64,000 bases of DNA, taken from the NCBI GenBank assembly GCA_910585295.1, contig CAJUDE010000003.1, positions 62,001 to 126,000 on the forward strand, given 5' to 3'. Under the pieces are notes generated by a model. The model ran no database searches and had not been told where the DNA came from. It was given only the letters and a program-made list of their open reading frames with translations. Positions 46,616 to 55,411 of this stretch are shown here, one piece after another. The stretch is from an uncultured Lachnospiraceae bacterium. Its GTDB lineage: Bacteria > Bacillota > Clostridia > Lachnospirales > Lachnospiraceae. A program made the position numbers and the translations under genes. Within the stretch, counting starts at the first letter, position 1. Each line of letters starts with the position of its first letter.

Positions 46616-48081
46616 TGGATACAAAAGCCGAATATAGGACACTGGTACAAAATATGGGCAAGAAAGAATTTACTTTTCTTAAAATGCAGGAATACGGGTT
46701 TTGGCCCAGCAATTTACCAACGCCATATGAGCGCCAGCAAAATGAAACAGAAGAAGATTTTGAAAATAGGAAAAAGCTGCTGGATGAATTTCAAAAACTC
46801 TCTGAGCAAATTTCGGAGGCTTACCAGGAAAAAACGGAAATTGAGAAAAAGATTTCCCATTTAAATAAAGAATATCAGGCTACCTGGGATTATGAAAAAA
46901 TCCGTGCTGTTGTGGCGCAGGAAATTATGAAAGAATCCATAGCCAGGCGTGCAGAGCGCAAAGCAGAGCGGGAACGGCAAAAGCAGCTAAAATCAGAAGC
47001 TTGGAACAAGCGGAAGGCAGAAAATATTATTTTTATTGGCAAGGGTTATTCCGGCCTGTTAGGGAAAAAAGAGACCAATGTGCAAAAGCTTAAAGAGAAC
47101 CAGATGCCTGTGATAGAAACAGACAAGGAGCTTGCAAAATTTCTGCAAATAGAATACAAAACATTGCGTTATTTGGCTTACCATAGGGATGTGGTTACTT
47201 TTGACAATTATTATCGTTTTGATATCCCCAAAAAAAGCGGTGGGACGCGCCATATTGCTGCGCCTAAAACGCAGCTAAAAATGGCACAGAGGCAAATATT
47301 AGAGCAGATACTGCAAAAAATAGAGGTTTCTGATGTATCCCATGGGTTTATTAAATCAAGGTCTATCCTTACTGGCGCGAAAGAGCATCCTGTAAGCCCG
47401 GATTTATTGATTAATATTGATTTGGAGAATTTTTTCCCGACCATTACCTTTGAGCGGGTTAGGGGGTTGTACCAGTCATTTGGTTATTCTGGCTATATAG
47501 CTTCCTTGCTGGCGATGCTATGCACTTACTGTGAACGGATGCCGCTTGAGGTAAAAGGAGAAGTGAAATATATTAAAACTTCCGATAGGATACTGCCGCA
47601 AGGCTCTCCGGCAAGCCCTATGATTACAAATATTATATGCAGGAATATGGATAAGCGCATGCAGGGCTTATGCCAGAAGCTGGGGCTTACTTATACAAGG
47701 TATGCAGACGATATGAGCTTTAGCTATGCTGGAGATACTGAGGATTTAGCGGTCGGAAGTTTTTTGCACAGCGTCAATCAAATTATTGAAGCAGAAGGCT
47801 TCCATATGAAAAAAGAGAAAACCCATATATTGAGGAAAAATAGCAGGCAATACATTACTGGCATTGTAATTAATGAAGAAATTGGGGTTCCAAAAAAATG
47901 GGTGAAAGTATTAAAAGCTTCGATACATAATGCGCAGAAGTTATATGAGTCCGGCGGTTCGGTGCCTGCCCATACGATTTATGAAATCTCAGGAAAGGTT
48001 GCATGGCTGAAAAGCGTAAATGCACAAAGATACCAGAAGGTGATTCACCAAGGTACAGAACTATTAAAAAAATTAAATTAA
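46615..48081 (+). CDS. Retron-type reverse transcriptase
   Basis: A 488-residue protein. Residues ~40-145 form a charged coiled-coil-like extension, unusually long for a retron RT. The palm has D269 in INIDLENFF, LPQGSPASPMITN, and YADD (363-366) in TRYADDMSFS. Two retron hallmarks are present in variant form: GAKEH (254-258) in place of NAxxH and ITG (414-416) in place of VTG. HGFIKSRSI precedes the first. It should copy part of the upstream structured RNA into branched msDNA. The start shares one base with the SWIM gene stop. No group II intron maturase or endonuclease domain is present, which supports a retron. Confidence 0.92.
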   Translation: MDTKAEYRTLVQNMGKKEFTFLKMQEYGFWPSNLPTPYERQQNETEEDFENRKKLLDEFQKLSEQISEAYQEKTEIEKKISHLNKEYQATWDYEKIRAVVAQEIMKESIARRAERKAERERQKQLKSEAWNKRKAENIIFIGKGYSGLLGKKETNVQKLKENQMPVIETDKELAKFLQIEYKTLRYLAYHRDVVTFDNYYRFDIPKKSGGTRHIAAPKTQLKMAQRQILEQILQKIEVSDVSHGFIKSRSILTGAKEHPVSPDLLINIDLENFFPTITFERVRGLYQSFGYSGYIASLLAMLCTYCERMPLEVKGEVKYIKTSDRILPQGSPASPMITNIICRNMDKRMQGLCQKLGLTYTRYADDMSFSYAGDTEDLAVGSFLHSVNQIIEAEGFHMKKEKTHILRKNSRQYITGIVINEEIGVPKKWVKVLKASIHNAQKLYESGGSVPAHTIYEISGKVAWLKSVNAQRYQKVIHQGTELLKKLN

Positions 48082-48101
48082 ATGTTGTATTCCCTTATAG
48101 C

Positions 48102-48147
48102 GTACGGGCTGCTTGAAATAAATTATCAGGTGGCCCGTACTTGTTTT
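48102..48147 (+). terminator. Terminator between the retron and the convergent membrane-protein operon
   Basis: An 8-bp GC-rich stem GTACGGGC/GCCCGTAC (48102-48109, 48133-48140) with a 23-base loop, then TTGTTTT. It lies between convergent genes and overlaps the stop of the minus-strand gene. Confidence 0.7.
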
Positions 48148-48970
48148 AGGTTGCTTTATACACCACAAAATGCTCCGTCTCCCCCAAAGCCTGATATCCC
48201 ATGCGTTCCAAATATTCCCCAAGCCCCTTATCTTTGTTGGGGATTACATATTGGATTTGGTATTTTTTTGCATATTTTTTAAAGATGGATGGCTTCACCT
48301 GAACGCCATAATATAGAACCATGCTCAGGGTGCGGCGGCTGTTTTTTTCATCCAGGACTTGTTGGACAGAGGCGGGGTCTGCCGGGTTCACAATCAATTT
48401 TGTCATGTCTTTCCGGCGAATGGTATTCAAAATGGAAGCGTCATATTGCCTTAGTTCCAGAAGCGACACATCTGCATACAGGCAGGATTTTGTACCATTG
48501 CCTTTGGCGTCTTCTTCAATCATTGCTGCAATCTCGATCGTTTCCTGAGAGACCTTATAAATATTTTGTGCTGGGACCATATAGCTTAATTGGCTTTCTC
48601 CTACAAGCGCAATCAGGGCGGTAAATGCTGCTGCGAACAGCGCCCGCTGCCAATGCCTGGTCAGACGGTAAGTCAGCCATACCAGCGCGAATGCCAGCAC
48701 AAGGTTTACGGGCAGCAGCCAGTAAATCCGGCGGATACGGGGGGCAAGCCCGATTTTATCAGCAATTGGCACCATAAGGTAAGGGTTAAATACTGTAATT
48801 AGCGCGAAAAGCGCCGGGTAAACAAACCACGATTTTAACTCCTTATTCTTTCGGAACCAAAATACTGCCAAAGCCACTAGATAGAATAAGAAAAAAACTT
48901 TTATATTGGTAAAAGAATCGTCAAAAGCCTGGTTCAGAAAATCCATCCCCAATCCATACAAATCCTGCAT
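48146..48970 (-). CDS. Membrane protein, last gene of a three-gene operon
   Basis: A 274-residue protein. Three to four membrane segments lie in the first ~130 residues, then a soluble C-terminal domain with ELRQYDASILNTIRRKDMTK and VIPNKDKGLGEYLERMGYQ. The C-terminus resembles the extracytoplasmic ends of GT-C/GT39-like proteins, so it may be the split-off C-terminal part of a glycosyltransferase-like protein whose membrane part is the previous gene. AGGAGGT precedes the ATG. The gap to the previous gene is nine bases. Confidence 0.5.
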   Translation of the reverse strand: MQDLYGLGMDFLNQAFDDSFTNIKVFFLFYLVALAVFWFRKNKELKSWFVYPALFALITVFNPYLMVPIADKIGLAPRIRRIYWLLPVNLVLAFALVWLTYRLTRHWQRALFAAAFTALIALVGESQLSYMVPAQNIYKVSQETIEIAAMIEEDAKGNGTKSCLYADVSLLELRQYDASILNTIRRKDMTKLIVNPADPASVQQVLDEKNSRRTLSMVLYYGVQVKPSIFKKYAKKYQIQYVIPNKDKGLGEYLERMGYQALGETEHFVVYKAT

Positions 48971-48979
48971 AACGACCTC

Positions 48980-50044
48980 CTATGTGTAAATATAAAAAAG
49001 ATGTTTGGTGGCTAAATATGCTGCCCCATATAGAAGGCATGGGAGCAGGCAGGCCGCATACCGAGCCATAAGGGAAAAGCTTTTTTGGGATAAAGCCAAA
49101 GGGATAAAGCAGATGCTAAGCTCAAAGGGCAGCATATAAATGGAAGACATATTTAACCCAAAGCTGCCAAAAACAACGAGGAATAATGTAATCCAGTGGT
49201 TCCTATTTTGCTGATCTTTGGCAATTTTTAGGAATAACAGGAAAACCATAGGCATAATGGTGCATGCCAGGATTGTTTTCCCTTCAAAAGCCCGGAAATA
49301 TAGAAATTCTGCGCTGGTTGTCAGGTTAAAGCTAAATAAGTTCAGCCAGGACAGGAAAAACACCAAAAACACGCTTTTTTTCCTGGATTGTGCAAAAAAT
49401 TCCATTCCAAATTGGTAGTAAATCAGGTTGGTAAGTATAATTATCAGGAAAGCTTCTGCTGTCCGGGTTTCAATTAAGGGGGCAAGCCCTAAAAGCCGGC
49501 AAAGGACGGCGCTATGGTTTTGGTATGTTTCCAATAAATATTCAAAATCCAGTTTTTTGAGCAGAATTCCGGTATAAGGGTCATACTGGCTAATTGTGTC
49601 TGTGTATACAGAGGCGCTAATATCTCCAATGTAGTAGGCCTGATCCCACAAAGCATAAGTTTCTTTGTTGTAATTAATTGCCAAAAGCTGGGCAACGATA
49701 AGCAGGCACAGAATTAGGAGAGGGAGGTTTTGCCTGGTAAAATAAAGCTTACATCTATTAAGCTTGTCTTTGAAGGAACGCCGCTGAAGGGCAATATACA
49801 CGCCAGCCACTGCCAGAAGCGCTACACACCAGATATTTGCCAGCAGTGACAATGGCTGTAATGTAAATTTCAGCGGCAGGCAAATTAGCTGGAACAAGAG
49901 GAAGTAGCAGAAAAAACCAATTAATATACGGTAGGAGGCGGATGTTACCTCTGAGTTAGCCAGGCGCAGGAACAAGTCCCCCAACATATAACTGAATATC
50001 AGGTAAAAAGCAACGATTCCCAAACATATTAGATAATAATACAT
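48980..50044 (-). CDS. Multi-pass membrane protein (DUF6077-like)
   Basis: A 354-residue protein with about nine membrane segments. The segment with NYNKETYALWDQAYYIGDIS after the fourth or fifth helix, carrying Asp residues, looks like the first large outer loop of a GT-C-type transferase. The family resembles Clostridia DUF6077 proteins, an assignment from recall. GGAGGG precedes the ATG. It is one base from the upstream gene and nine from the downstream one, so the three are one transcript. The donor is probably a polyprenyl-linked sugar, if it is a transferase at all. Confidence 0.5.
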   Translation of the reverse strand: MYYYLICLGIVAFYLIFSYMLGDLFLRLANSEVTSASYRILIGFFCYFLLFQLICLPLKFTLQPLSLLANIWCVALLAVAGVYIALQRRSFKDKLNRCKLYFTRQNLPLLILCLLIVAQLLAINYNKETYALWDQAYYIGDISASVYTDTISQYDPYTGILLKKLDFEYLLETYQNHSAVLCRLLGLAPLIETRTAEAFLIIILTNLIYYQFGMEFFAQSRKKSVFLVFFLSWLNLFSFNLTTSAEFLYFRAFEGKTILACTIMPMVFLLFLKIAKDQQNRNHWITLFLVVFGSFGLNMSSIYMLPFELSICFIPLALSQKSFSLMARYAACLLPCLLYGAAYLATKHLFYIYT

Positions 50045-50045
50045 A

Positions 50046-51281
50046 TCAATCCCTCCAGATAGAATGAAAAGCAGTATGCAGTGAGTGGCTGATACGCTTT
50101 GTATCCAGAATACAGAAGAAAAACAACATCAGCGGGTAAAGCGTCGCAATGAACGCCCGAAAAGTAACTTCGGTATTAGAATACGCATGGGCAGGCGCCA
50201 GTAAATAGAAGAAAAATGGCAGCATGCCAATGGGGAGCAGCGGCAAGAAGGGCTTGCAGCTTTTTTTAGGCTTATGCCCAGTCAAAAACAACGCGAAATA
50301 CCCTGCCAAGATTGCTGCCAGCATAATCAAAAGGTATAATGCCCCAAACCCTGCAGGGGAAAGGAACGCTTTTAGGTTATGGTAGAACAGCTGCAAGAGT
50401 TTCGCAGGGGAGCCAATGGAAAAAAGGCTTCCAGCGGCCAGCCTTGAAATATATTCTGGGAACAGGTTTTGCCCGCTGGCAAAGGCTGCAGCCAGCCATT
50501 TTGTGGCGGCCATGAATAGAAAACCAAGGCTCCAGGAGAAGCTGCACGAACCCGTATATTTCCACAACATAGAAGCGGTGTGTTCCAGGTTATATTTGTG
50601 GATAAGCAGGATTACGGTGGCAAGGGGGATTCCCAGGGTAATAATGGGAACGGTTGCAGGGTCTATAAAAACAGTAATTGCGCCAATGCCATAAAAAATA
50701 AAGGGGAGGCTTTTCAGGTGTTCTGTCCAGAACCCAGGCTTCCTCCCAGCTAACAGAAGGACAGCAAAGAAAGCAATCATAAAGCACCCGCCATAGTTCA
50801 ACAAATAAGACACAGAGAGTATGTCCCCCCATAAAAACGAAAACAGGAAAAAGAACCCAAAGGCGGGGGATAGCTTTTGGCTGATTTTTAGGGCTGCCCC
50901 AAATAGGAGCAGGAAGAAAGCGCCCATGCAAAAATACCTTACCTGCCCGATATGGAAAAGACAGAACAGAGGCCGTGCCAGCGCCAAGACCCCATTCCAA
51001 CGGTAACCGTTATCCTGCCCCAAAATTACATTCCATATGGTGGAATATTCAGGGTTTAGCGGCAGGGAATCCAAAAGCGTCCTTTCATTAATAGAAGGGG
51101 CATGGCTCATCAGATAATTGGCGGGAGGGTTCTCTAATAGAAGCTGGGAGGAAAGCTGCGCATGCCCTAGAACCTTCCCTTCTGGGGTCCAGGCAGCGGC
51201 AAACAGCAGGGTAAGGAACAAAAAAGCCAGGAAAAAATGTAGTTTTCCATAAGAAATTAGTTTATGTGAAACAGGTTTCAT
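50046..51281 (-). CDS. Multi-pass membrane protein, first gene of the minus-strand trio
   Basis: About 411 residues with around ten membrane segments. An extracytoplasmic loop after the first helix reads APSINERTLLDSLPLNPEYS then ILGQDNGYRWNGVLALARP. I choose the ATG at 51281 because GAGGTG precedes it; a start at 51368 would add 29 residues with no ribosome site. Topology suggests a GT-C-like or lipid-linked polymer protein, but I do not recognise a family with confidence. Confidence 0.5.
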   Translation of the reverse strand: MKPVSHKLISYGKLHFFLAFLFLTLLFAAAWTPEGKVLGHAQLSSQLLLENPPANYLMSHAPSINERTLLDSLPLNPEYSTIWNVILGQDNGYRWNGVLALARPLFCLFHIGQVRYFCMGAFFLLLFGAALKISQKLSPAFGFFFLFSFLWGDILSVSYLLNYGGCFMIAFFAVLLLAGRKPGFWTEHLKSLPFIFYGIGAITVFIDPATVPIITLGIPLATVILLIHKYNLEHTASMLWKYTGSCSFSWSLGFLFMAATKWLAAAFASGQNLFPEYISRLAAGSLFSIGSPAKLLQLFYHNLKAFLSPAGFGALYLLIMLAAILAGYFALFLTGHKPKKSCKPFLPLLPIGMLPFFFYLLAPAHAYSNTEVTFRAFIATLYPLMLFFFCILDTKRISHSLHTAFHSIWRD

Positions 51282-51465
51282 GCTTATCACCTCGAATATT
51301 TTAGCCCAAAATGCAGGCCAGGCGGCTACGCCTATTAGGGTACGGCGGAAAGCTGCCAATGTATACATTCTGTAGTGTTGCCAGTATCATGGATAGTTTA
51401 CATGACATCTGTCAGGAAAGCAATAGAAGAAATGGAAAATTTGTATAGAAAAATGTTTTGTTTTA

Positions 51466-51474
51466 TGGTATACT
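51466..51474 (+). promoter_or_regulatory. Extended -10 promoter of the LCP gene
   Basis: TGGTATACT forms a TG-extended -10 element. No good -35 lies at 17 bases. The leader to the gene is about 90 bases. Confidence 0.45.
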
Positions 51475-51568
51475 CACTGAGTTAGAATGGAAACAAGATA
51501 AAATTAGGCAAAATACAAACAACATAAAGGATGCCCAATAGGAGCAAAATTTGTAAGGAGGAACAAGA

Positions 51569-52654
51569 ATGGCAAGAGACGCGCATTATGAAGCAGAGTA
51601 TCCCAGTAGGAAAAAGAAAAAGATGAACCGGAAGAAACGTCAGAGGAGAAAAGTGATTTTTACAATCCTTGCAGTGCTGTTTGCGCTGGTTGGGTTAGTT
51701 TTTGCATATGGTTGGAGTAAATATGGCAAGCTTGGGGAGCAGGTTACAATCCATGATAAGGACGCGAAGATTAACGACTTATCTGTGGACACCAAGAAAA
51801 CATTGGAAGGCTTTCAAAGCATTGCACTGTTTGGGCTGGACAACCGTACTGCTGGTAATTTTGAGAGCGGCAATAGCGATACGATTATTGTAGTCAGCAT
51901 TAATAAGGATACGGGGGAGATAAAAATGGCTTCCGTATACCGTGACACCTATCTGGACATTGGTGAGAATAGCTTCCGCAAGGCCAATGCGGCATATGCC
52001 AATGGCGGGCCCAAACAGGCAATTGGGATGCTGAACAAGAACCTGGACTTAAATATTACGGATTATGTCAGCGTGGATTTTAACGCGCTGGTGGATGCGA
52101 TTGACCTTCTGGGCGGCATTGAGCTTGATATTTCAGAGGAAGAGGCAAAGTGGCTGAATGGCTATGTGACAGAGACGAATAAGGTGACAGGGCATAACAG
52201 CGGCACCATATCTGCCGGGACGAACGTGCATGTGGACGGGGTGCAGGCAACTTCTTATGCAAGGATCCGTTATGTGGGCCTGGATTATGGCAGGACAGAG
52301 CGGCAGAGGACCGTTATTACCAAAATGTTTGAAAAAGCAAAGCAGTGCGACCTGCTGACTTTAAATAGCCTGTTGGATAAGCTGCTGCCCCAGATTTCCA
52401 CCAGTTTAAGCATGACCGAGCTGTTAGGGCTTGCGGCAAATGCAGGAAAATACAGTATGGGGGAAAATACAGGGTTCCCATTTGACAAAGAAACTCCTGG
52501 GAATGTAGGGGGCGCCGGGGATGCCGTGGTGCCGGTAGACCTGGCAAATAATGTGTCACAGCTCCATCAGTTCTTATATGGCAGCGAGGGATATACGCCA
52601 ACCGAGACCGTGCAGAATATTAGCTCCACCATTCGGGCGAATACAGGGTTATAG
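51569..52654 (+). CDS. LytR-CpsA-Psr (LCP) family phosphotransferase
   Basis: A 361-residue protein. A basic cytoplasmic N-terminus is followed by one membrane segment (~residues 29-50) and an extracytoplasmic LCP domain. Characteristic segments are GLDNRTAGNFESGNSDTIIV, MASVYRDTYLDI, AIDLLGGIELDIS and the arginine-rich ARIRYVGLDYGRTERQR. LCP enzymes transfer undecaprenyl-linked polymers (teichoic acid, capsule) to peptidoglycan. It is thus the likely last step for the capsule made by the genes to the left. TAAGGAGGAACAAG precedes the ATG. Confidence 0.92.
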   Translation: MARDAHYEAEYPSRKKKKMNRKKRQRRKVIFTILAVLFALVGLVFAYGWSKYGKLGEQVTIHDKDAKINDLSVDTKKTLEGFQSIALFGLDNRTAGNFESGNSDTIIVVSINKDTGEIKMASVYRDTYLDIGENSFRKANAAYANGGPKQAIGMLNKNLDLNITDYVSVDFNALVDAIDLLGGIELDISEEEAKWLNGYVTETNKVTGHNSGTISAGTNVHVDGVQATSYARIRYVGLDYGRTERQRTVITKMFEKAKQCDLLTLNSLLDKLLPQISTSLSMTELLGLAANAGKYSMGENTGFPFDKETPGNVGGAGDAVVPVDLANNVSQLHQFLYGSEGYTPTETVQNISSTIRANTGL

Positions 52655-52803
52655 GGGCAGATAACACAAAGGCGCGCTTTAGGCAGGCATTCCAATTTTG
52701 GGGAAGATAGGATTCCAGAATTAAGTTGACACCGCAAGAAGAAGGAGGGTATGATAGAAGGGTAAACAATGTTTGTTATATTCTTGGTAAGGGAGGAAAG
52801 CGG

Positions 52804-54048
52804 ATGGAAAAATTATGGAATGCGGTAAAAGGGTGCGTAGCAATTGTAATGTTTCTTCTAGTGTTTGGGATTGGGATAGAGGTAAATGCCGCTCCAGGGC
52901 CAGTATCCGACCTGAAGCAGACAGAATCAGGAACGTCCTCAGTGACTATTACATTCCGTGCATTGTTGGATAATGATGTTTCTTATGAAGTTCAGGTAAG
53001 CGACAGCCCGACAGGCGTTTTTAAAAGATGGAGGGATTGTACCAACGGGGAATGTTACCTTTATGGCCTTCCCAATGCAGGCAGCTCTTACTATGTAAGG
53101 GTAGTGCCGTATTATAAGCAAAACTTTGAGAAAGAATATGGGACTCCTTCCCAGGCGTTTGAAGTTGTGACAGAGCCGAATGCAAAACCTGCAAATTTGA
53201 AGCATGTCACGTCAACAGAGAAAAGCATTAGCCTGACATGGAGCGCAGTATCAGGCGCAAATTGCTATCAGGTATTATACAGCGGCTATGGCAGCAGGGA
53301 CGAGTTGGAGCTGTTCACTACAGAGCCAAAGGCAACGCTAGGCAATCTTGCGAAAAATTCGGAATACAGCGTTAAGGTCCATCCAGTAAGGAAGAACGCA
53401 TCTGGATTCTGTGCGGTTAGCAGTTCTTATGAACTTTTGTATAACGTCCCAGTAGTGCCTGGAAAGCCTGCCAGGCCTGCCTGCAATTCCTATTGGCAGA
53501 GTTTAGGGGACATTAGGGTTGACGCTGTTTCAAGCAAACCGGCAGACGGGTATAAATGGGAGATATGGACTGCATACCAGAAGAAGGACAAAAAGCTTAG
53601 GACGATGGAAAAGGGCAAAGACGTAGAGTTTATCAGCCATAAGGAATTCCGCAAATTCCATTTCTTTAAAGTGAGGGTGGCGGCATACTGCACAAACAGC
53701 GATGGGAAAGCGCTGCAGGGCAAATGGTCGGATTGGGAGTATTTCTGCCCACAGCCTGTGATTAACCGCCTCAAAGCTTCAAAAGCAGGAATTACAGTAA
53801 AATGGAGTACGATAAAAGGCGCGGACAAATATGAAGTCTATGTTTCAAACAAGAAGAAATCAGGGTATAAGAAGTGCTTTACCACGAAAAAGACCAGCGC
53901 AACAGTAAAAAAATTTGGCAAAACCTCCTTTAAAAATGGGAAAAAATATTATTTCTATGTGGAAGCTTACCGCAAAGATGGGAAGAAGCTGTATTCTGGG
54001 CTGGCAGGGAATGCCACAAGCCGTTGGGAGATTAAGTATAAAAAATAA
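52804..54048 (+). CDS. Secreted fibronectin-type-III-like repeat protein
   Basis: About 414 residues. The signal peptide MEKLWNAVKGCVAIVMFLLV and on to VNAA is followed by FN3-like repeats, for example LKHVTSTEKSISLTWSAVSG, and a lysine-rich last repeat (GADKYEVYVSNKKKSGYKK). There is no catalytic domain or sortase signal. It probably sits on the wall through its basic C-terminal repeat. ATG 52804 follows GGGAGGAAAG; the longer frame lacks a signal peptide at its start. The repeats are related to those of the two hydrolases downstream. Confidence 0.75.
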   Translation: MEKLWNAVKGCVAIVMFLLVFGIGIEVNAAPGPVSDLKQTESGTSSVTITFRALLDNDVSYEVQVSDSPTGVFKRWRDCTNGECYLYGLPNAGSSYYVRVVPYYKQNFEKEYGTPSQAFEVVTEPNAKPANLKHVTSTEKSISLTWSAVSGANCYQVLYSGYGSRDELELFTTEPKATLGNLAKNSEYSVKVHPVRKNASGFCAVSSSYELLYNVPVVPGKPARPACNSYWQSLGDIRVDAVSSKPADGYKWEIWTAYQKKDKKLRTMEKGKDVEFISHKEFRKFHFFKVRVAAYCTNSDGKALQGKWSDWEYFCPQPVINRLKASKAGITVKWSTIKGADKYEVYVSNKKKSGYKKCFTTKKTSATVKKFGKTSFKNGKKYYFYVEAYRKDGKKLYSGLAGNATSRWEIKYKK

Positions 54049-54080
54049 CAATTATATAACAGGTACAGGAGTGCGGCAAT

Positions 54081-55172
54081 ATGTCAGGGATGATTAAGAA
54101 AACAGTTTTGATTTTAAAAGGAAAAGAGCAGATGGCGGATTGGGGCCGTTTTCAGTTTCTGGCAGTATTCCTGGAGGCCGTACATTTTATACTGGCAGGG
54201 ATTGGCTTGGGGATTGGCTGCTGGCCATTGGCAGCTATAAGCCTGGCCGCCCTGGCCATAGAAATAGCAGCGCTGTATTTTTCCAAAAAATTCAACAATA
54301 CTTTTGTAGGCATCAGCATTTTATATTTTACTGTCTGTATCCATTCCCTGGTAGCCTGTGTGGTCCTAGGGTGGACATTTGGGTTTTCTTTGTATAACCT
54401 TGCAGCCATACCGGTATTGTTTTATATGCTTTATTTTTCAGAAGATGCCCATCAGCCGAAAAAGTGTGCGTTGGCTTACACCGCAGTGAACTGCATTGTA
54501 ACCTTAGTCCTACGAAGGTATGTATACCTGGGGGAGGCCCATTATGCATATAGCAGGGAAGTGTCCTTTTGGGTATCCTTTTTCAATAATTTGTCATGTT
54601 TTTTGTTTGTCATTATATTTTCCACGATGTTTATGCTGGAGCTGATGGCAAATAGGGAGAAGTTAGAGAATCAGGCGGAGGAGTTGAAGTGCCTGGCAGA
54701 CTACGACAGTTTGACAAAGCTGAGGAACCGCAGGAGCATGCTGCATGTATGGGAAAGTGTGCAGCGCGATGATTACTGTGTGGTGATGGGTGATATTGAT
54801 GATTTTAAGAAAGTCAATGATACTTATGGGCATGAGGCGGGGGATGAAGTTTTAAAGCTGGTGGCTTCGATTATGCAAAACGCTTTGGATAGCGGCGATT
54901 ATGCCAGCCGCTGGGGCGGGGAAGAATTTTTAATGCTTGTATTTGGCAGTGCCAGTTATGCGTTAAAAGTGATTGGCAGGGTACAGCGGGAGTTAAAGAA
55001 TGCAGATTTGGCAGTGCGGGGAAAAAGGATTGCCGTTACTATGACGTTTGGGGTATCCGAGTGTGGGGAAGCCCCAGATGGGAACCTGGATGAATTGCTC
55101 CGCAGGGCAGACCGAAGGCTTTATATTGGTAAGAACAGCGGGAAGAACTGTATTATAATGAAAGATGAATAA
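54081..55172 (+). CDS. Membrane diguanylate cyclase (GGDEF)
   Basis: A 363-residue protein. Five to six membrane segments occupy residues ~20-190 and a short linker helix (ELMANREKLENQAEELK) connects to a GGDEF domain with DSLTKLRNRR, GDIDDFKKVNDTYGHEAGD and the active-site GGEEF at 279-283. It makes cyclic di-GMP from GTP in response to an unknown membrane signal. The inhibitory RxxD site is absent at the usual position. AGGAG precedes the ATG. Cyclic di-GMP often controls polysaccharide production, a plausible but unproven link here. Confidence 0.92.
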   Translation: MSGMIKKTVLILKGKEQMADWGRFQFLAVFLEAVHFILAGIGLGIGCWPLAAISLAALAIEIAALYFSKKFNNTFVGISILYFTVCIHSLVACVVLGWTFGFSLYNLAAIPVLFYMLYFSEDAHQPKKCALAYTAVNCIVTLVLRRYVYLGEAHYAYSREVSFWVSFFNNLSCFLFVIIFSTMFMLELMANREKLENQAEELKCLADYDSLTKLRNRRSMLHVWESVQRDDYCVVMGDIDDFKKVNDTYGHEAGDEVLKLVASIMQNALDSGDYASRWGGEEFLMLVFGSASYALKVIGRVQRELKNADLAVRGKRIAVTMTFGVSECGEAPDGNLDELLRRADRRLYIGKNSGKNCIIMKDE

Positions 55173-55176
55173 TGGA

Positions 55177-55291
55177 AATGGGGCTGTCGCACTAATATAG
55201 TTACTTGTTCAAAAGGTTTGCATTGCTTTGCAATGCAAACCTTTTGAACAAATTTATGTATTGGAATTTACGTTAGTGCGACAGCCCCATT
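55177..55291. mobile_element. MITE-like nested palindrome
   Basis: Outer 19-bp perfect terminal inverted repeats (55177-55195 and 55273-55291, reading GGGGCTGTCGCACTA inward) enclose a second 22-bp perfect hairpin (55205-55226 with 55230-55251, three-base loop). The ends resemble IS termini. No clear target duplication was found and there is no coding capacity. A T7 run follows immediately, so it may also end transcription of the diguanylate cyclase gene. Confidence 0.65.
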
Positions 55292-55411
55292 CTTTTTTTG
55301 TAAAAATTATGTAAGTTTTTGGCAGGTGGTTGTACCAAAGAATAATTTATGATAGGATAAAAAGCGACCCAAAATGATAAGATCTATGAAAAAGAAATGG
55401 AGTGTGCAGGG

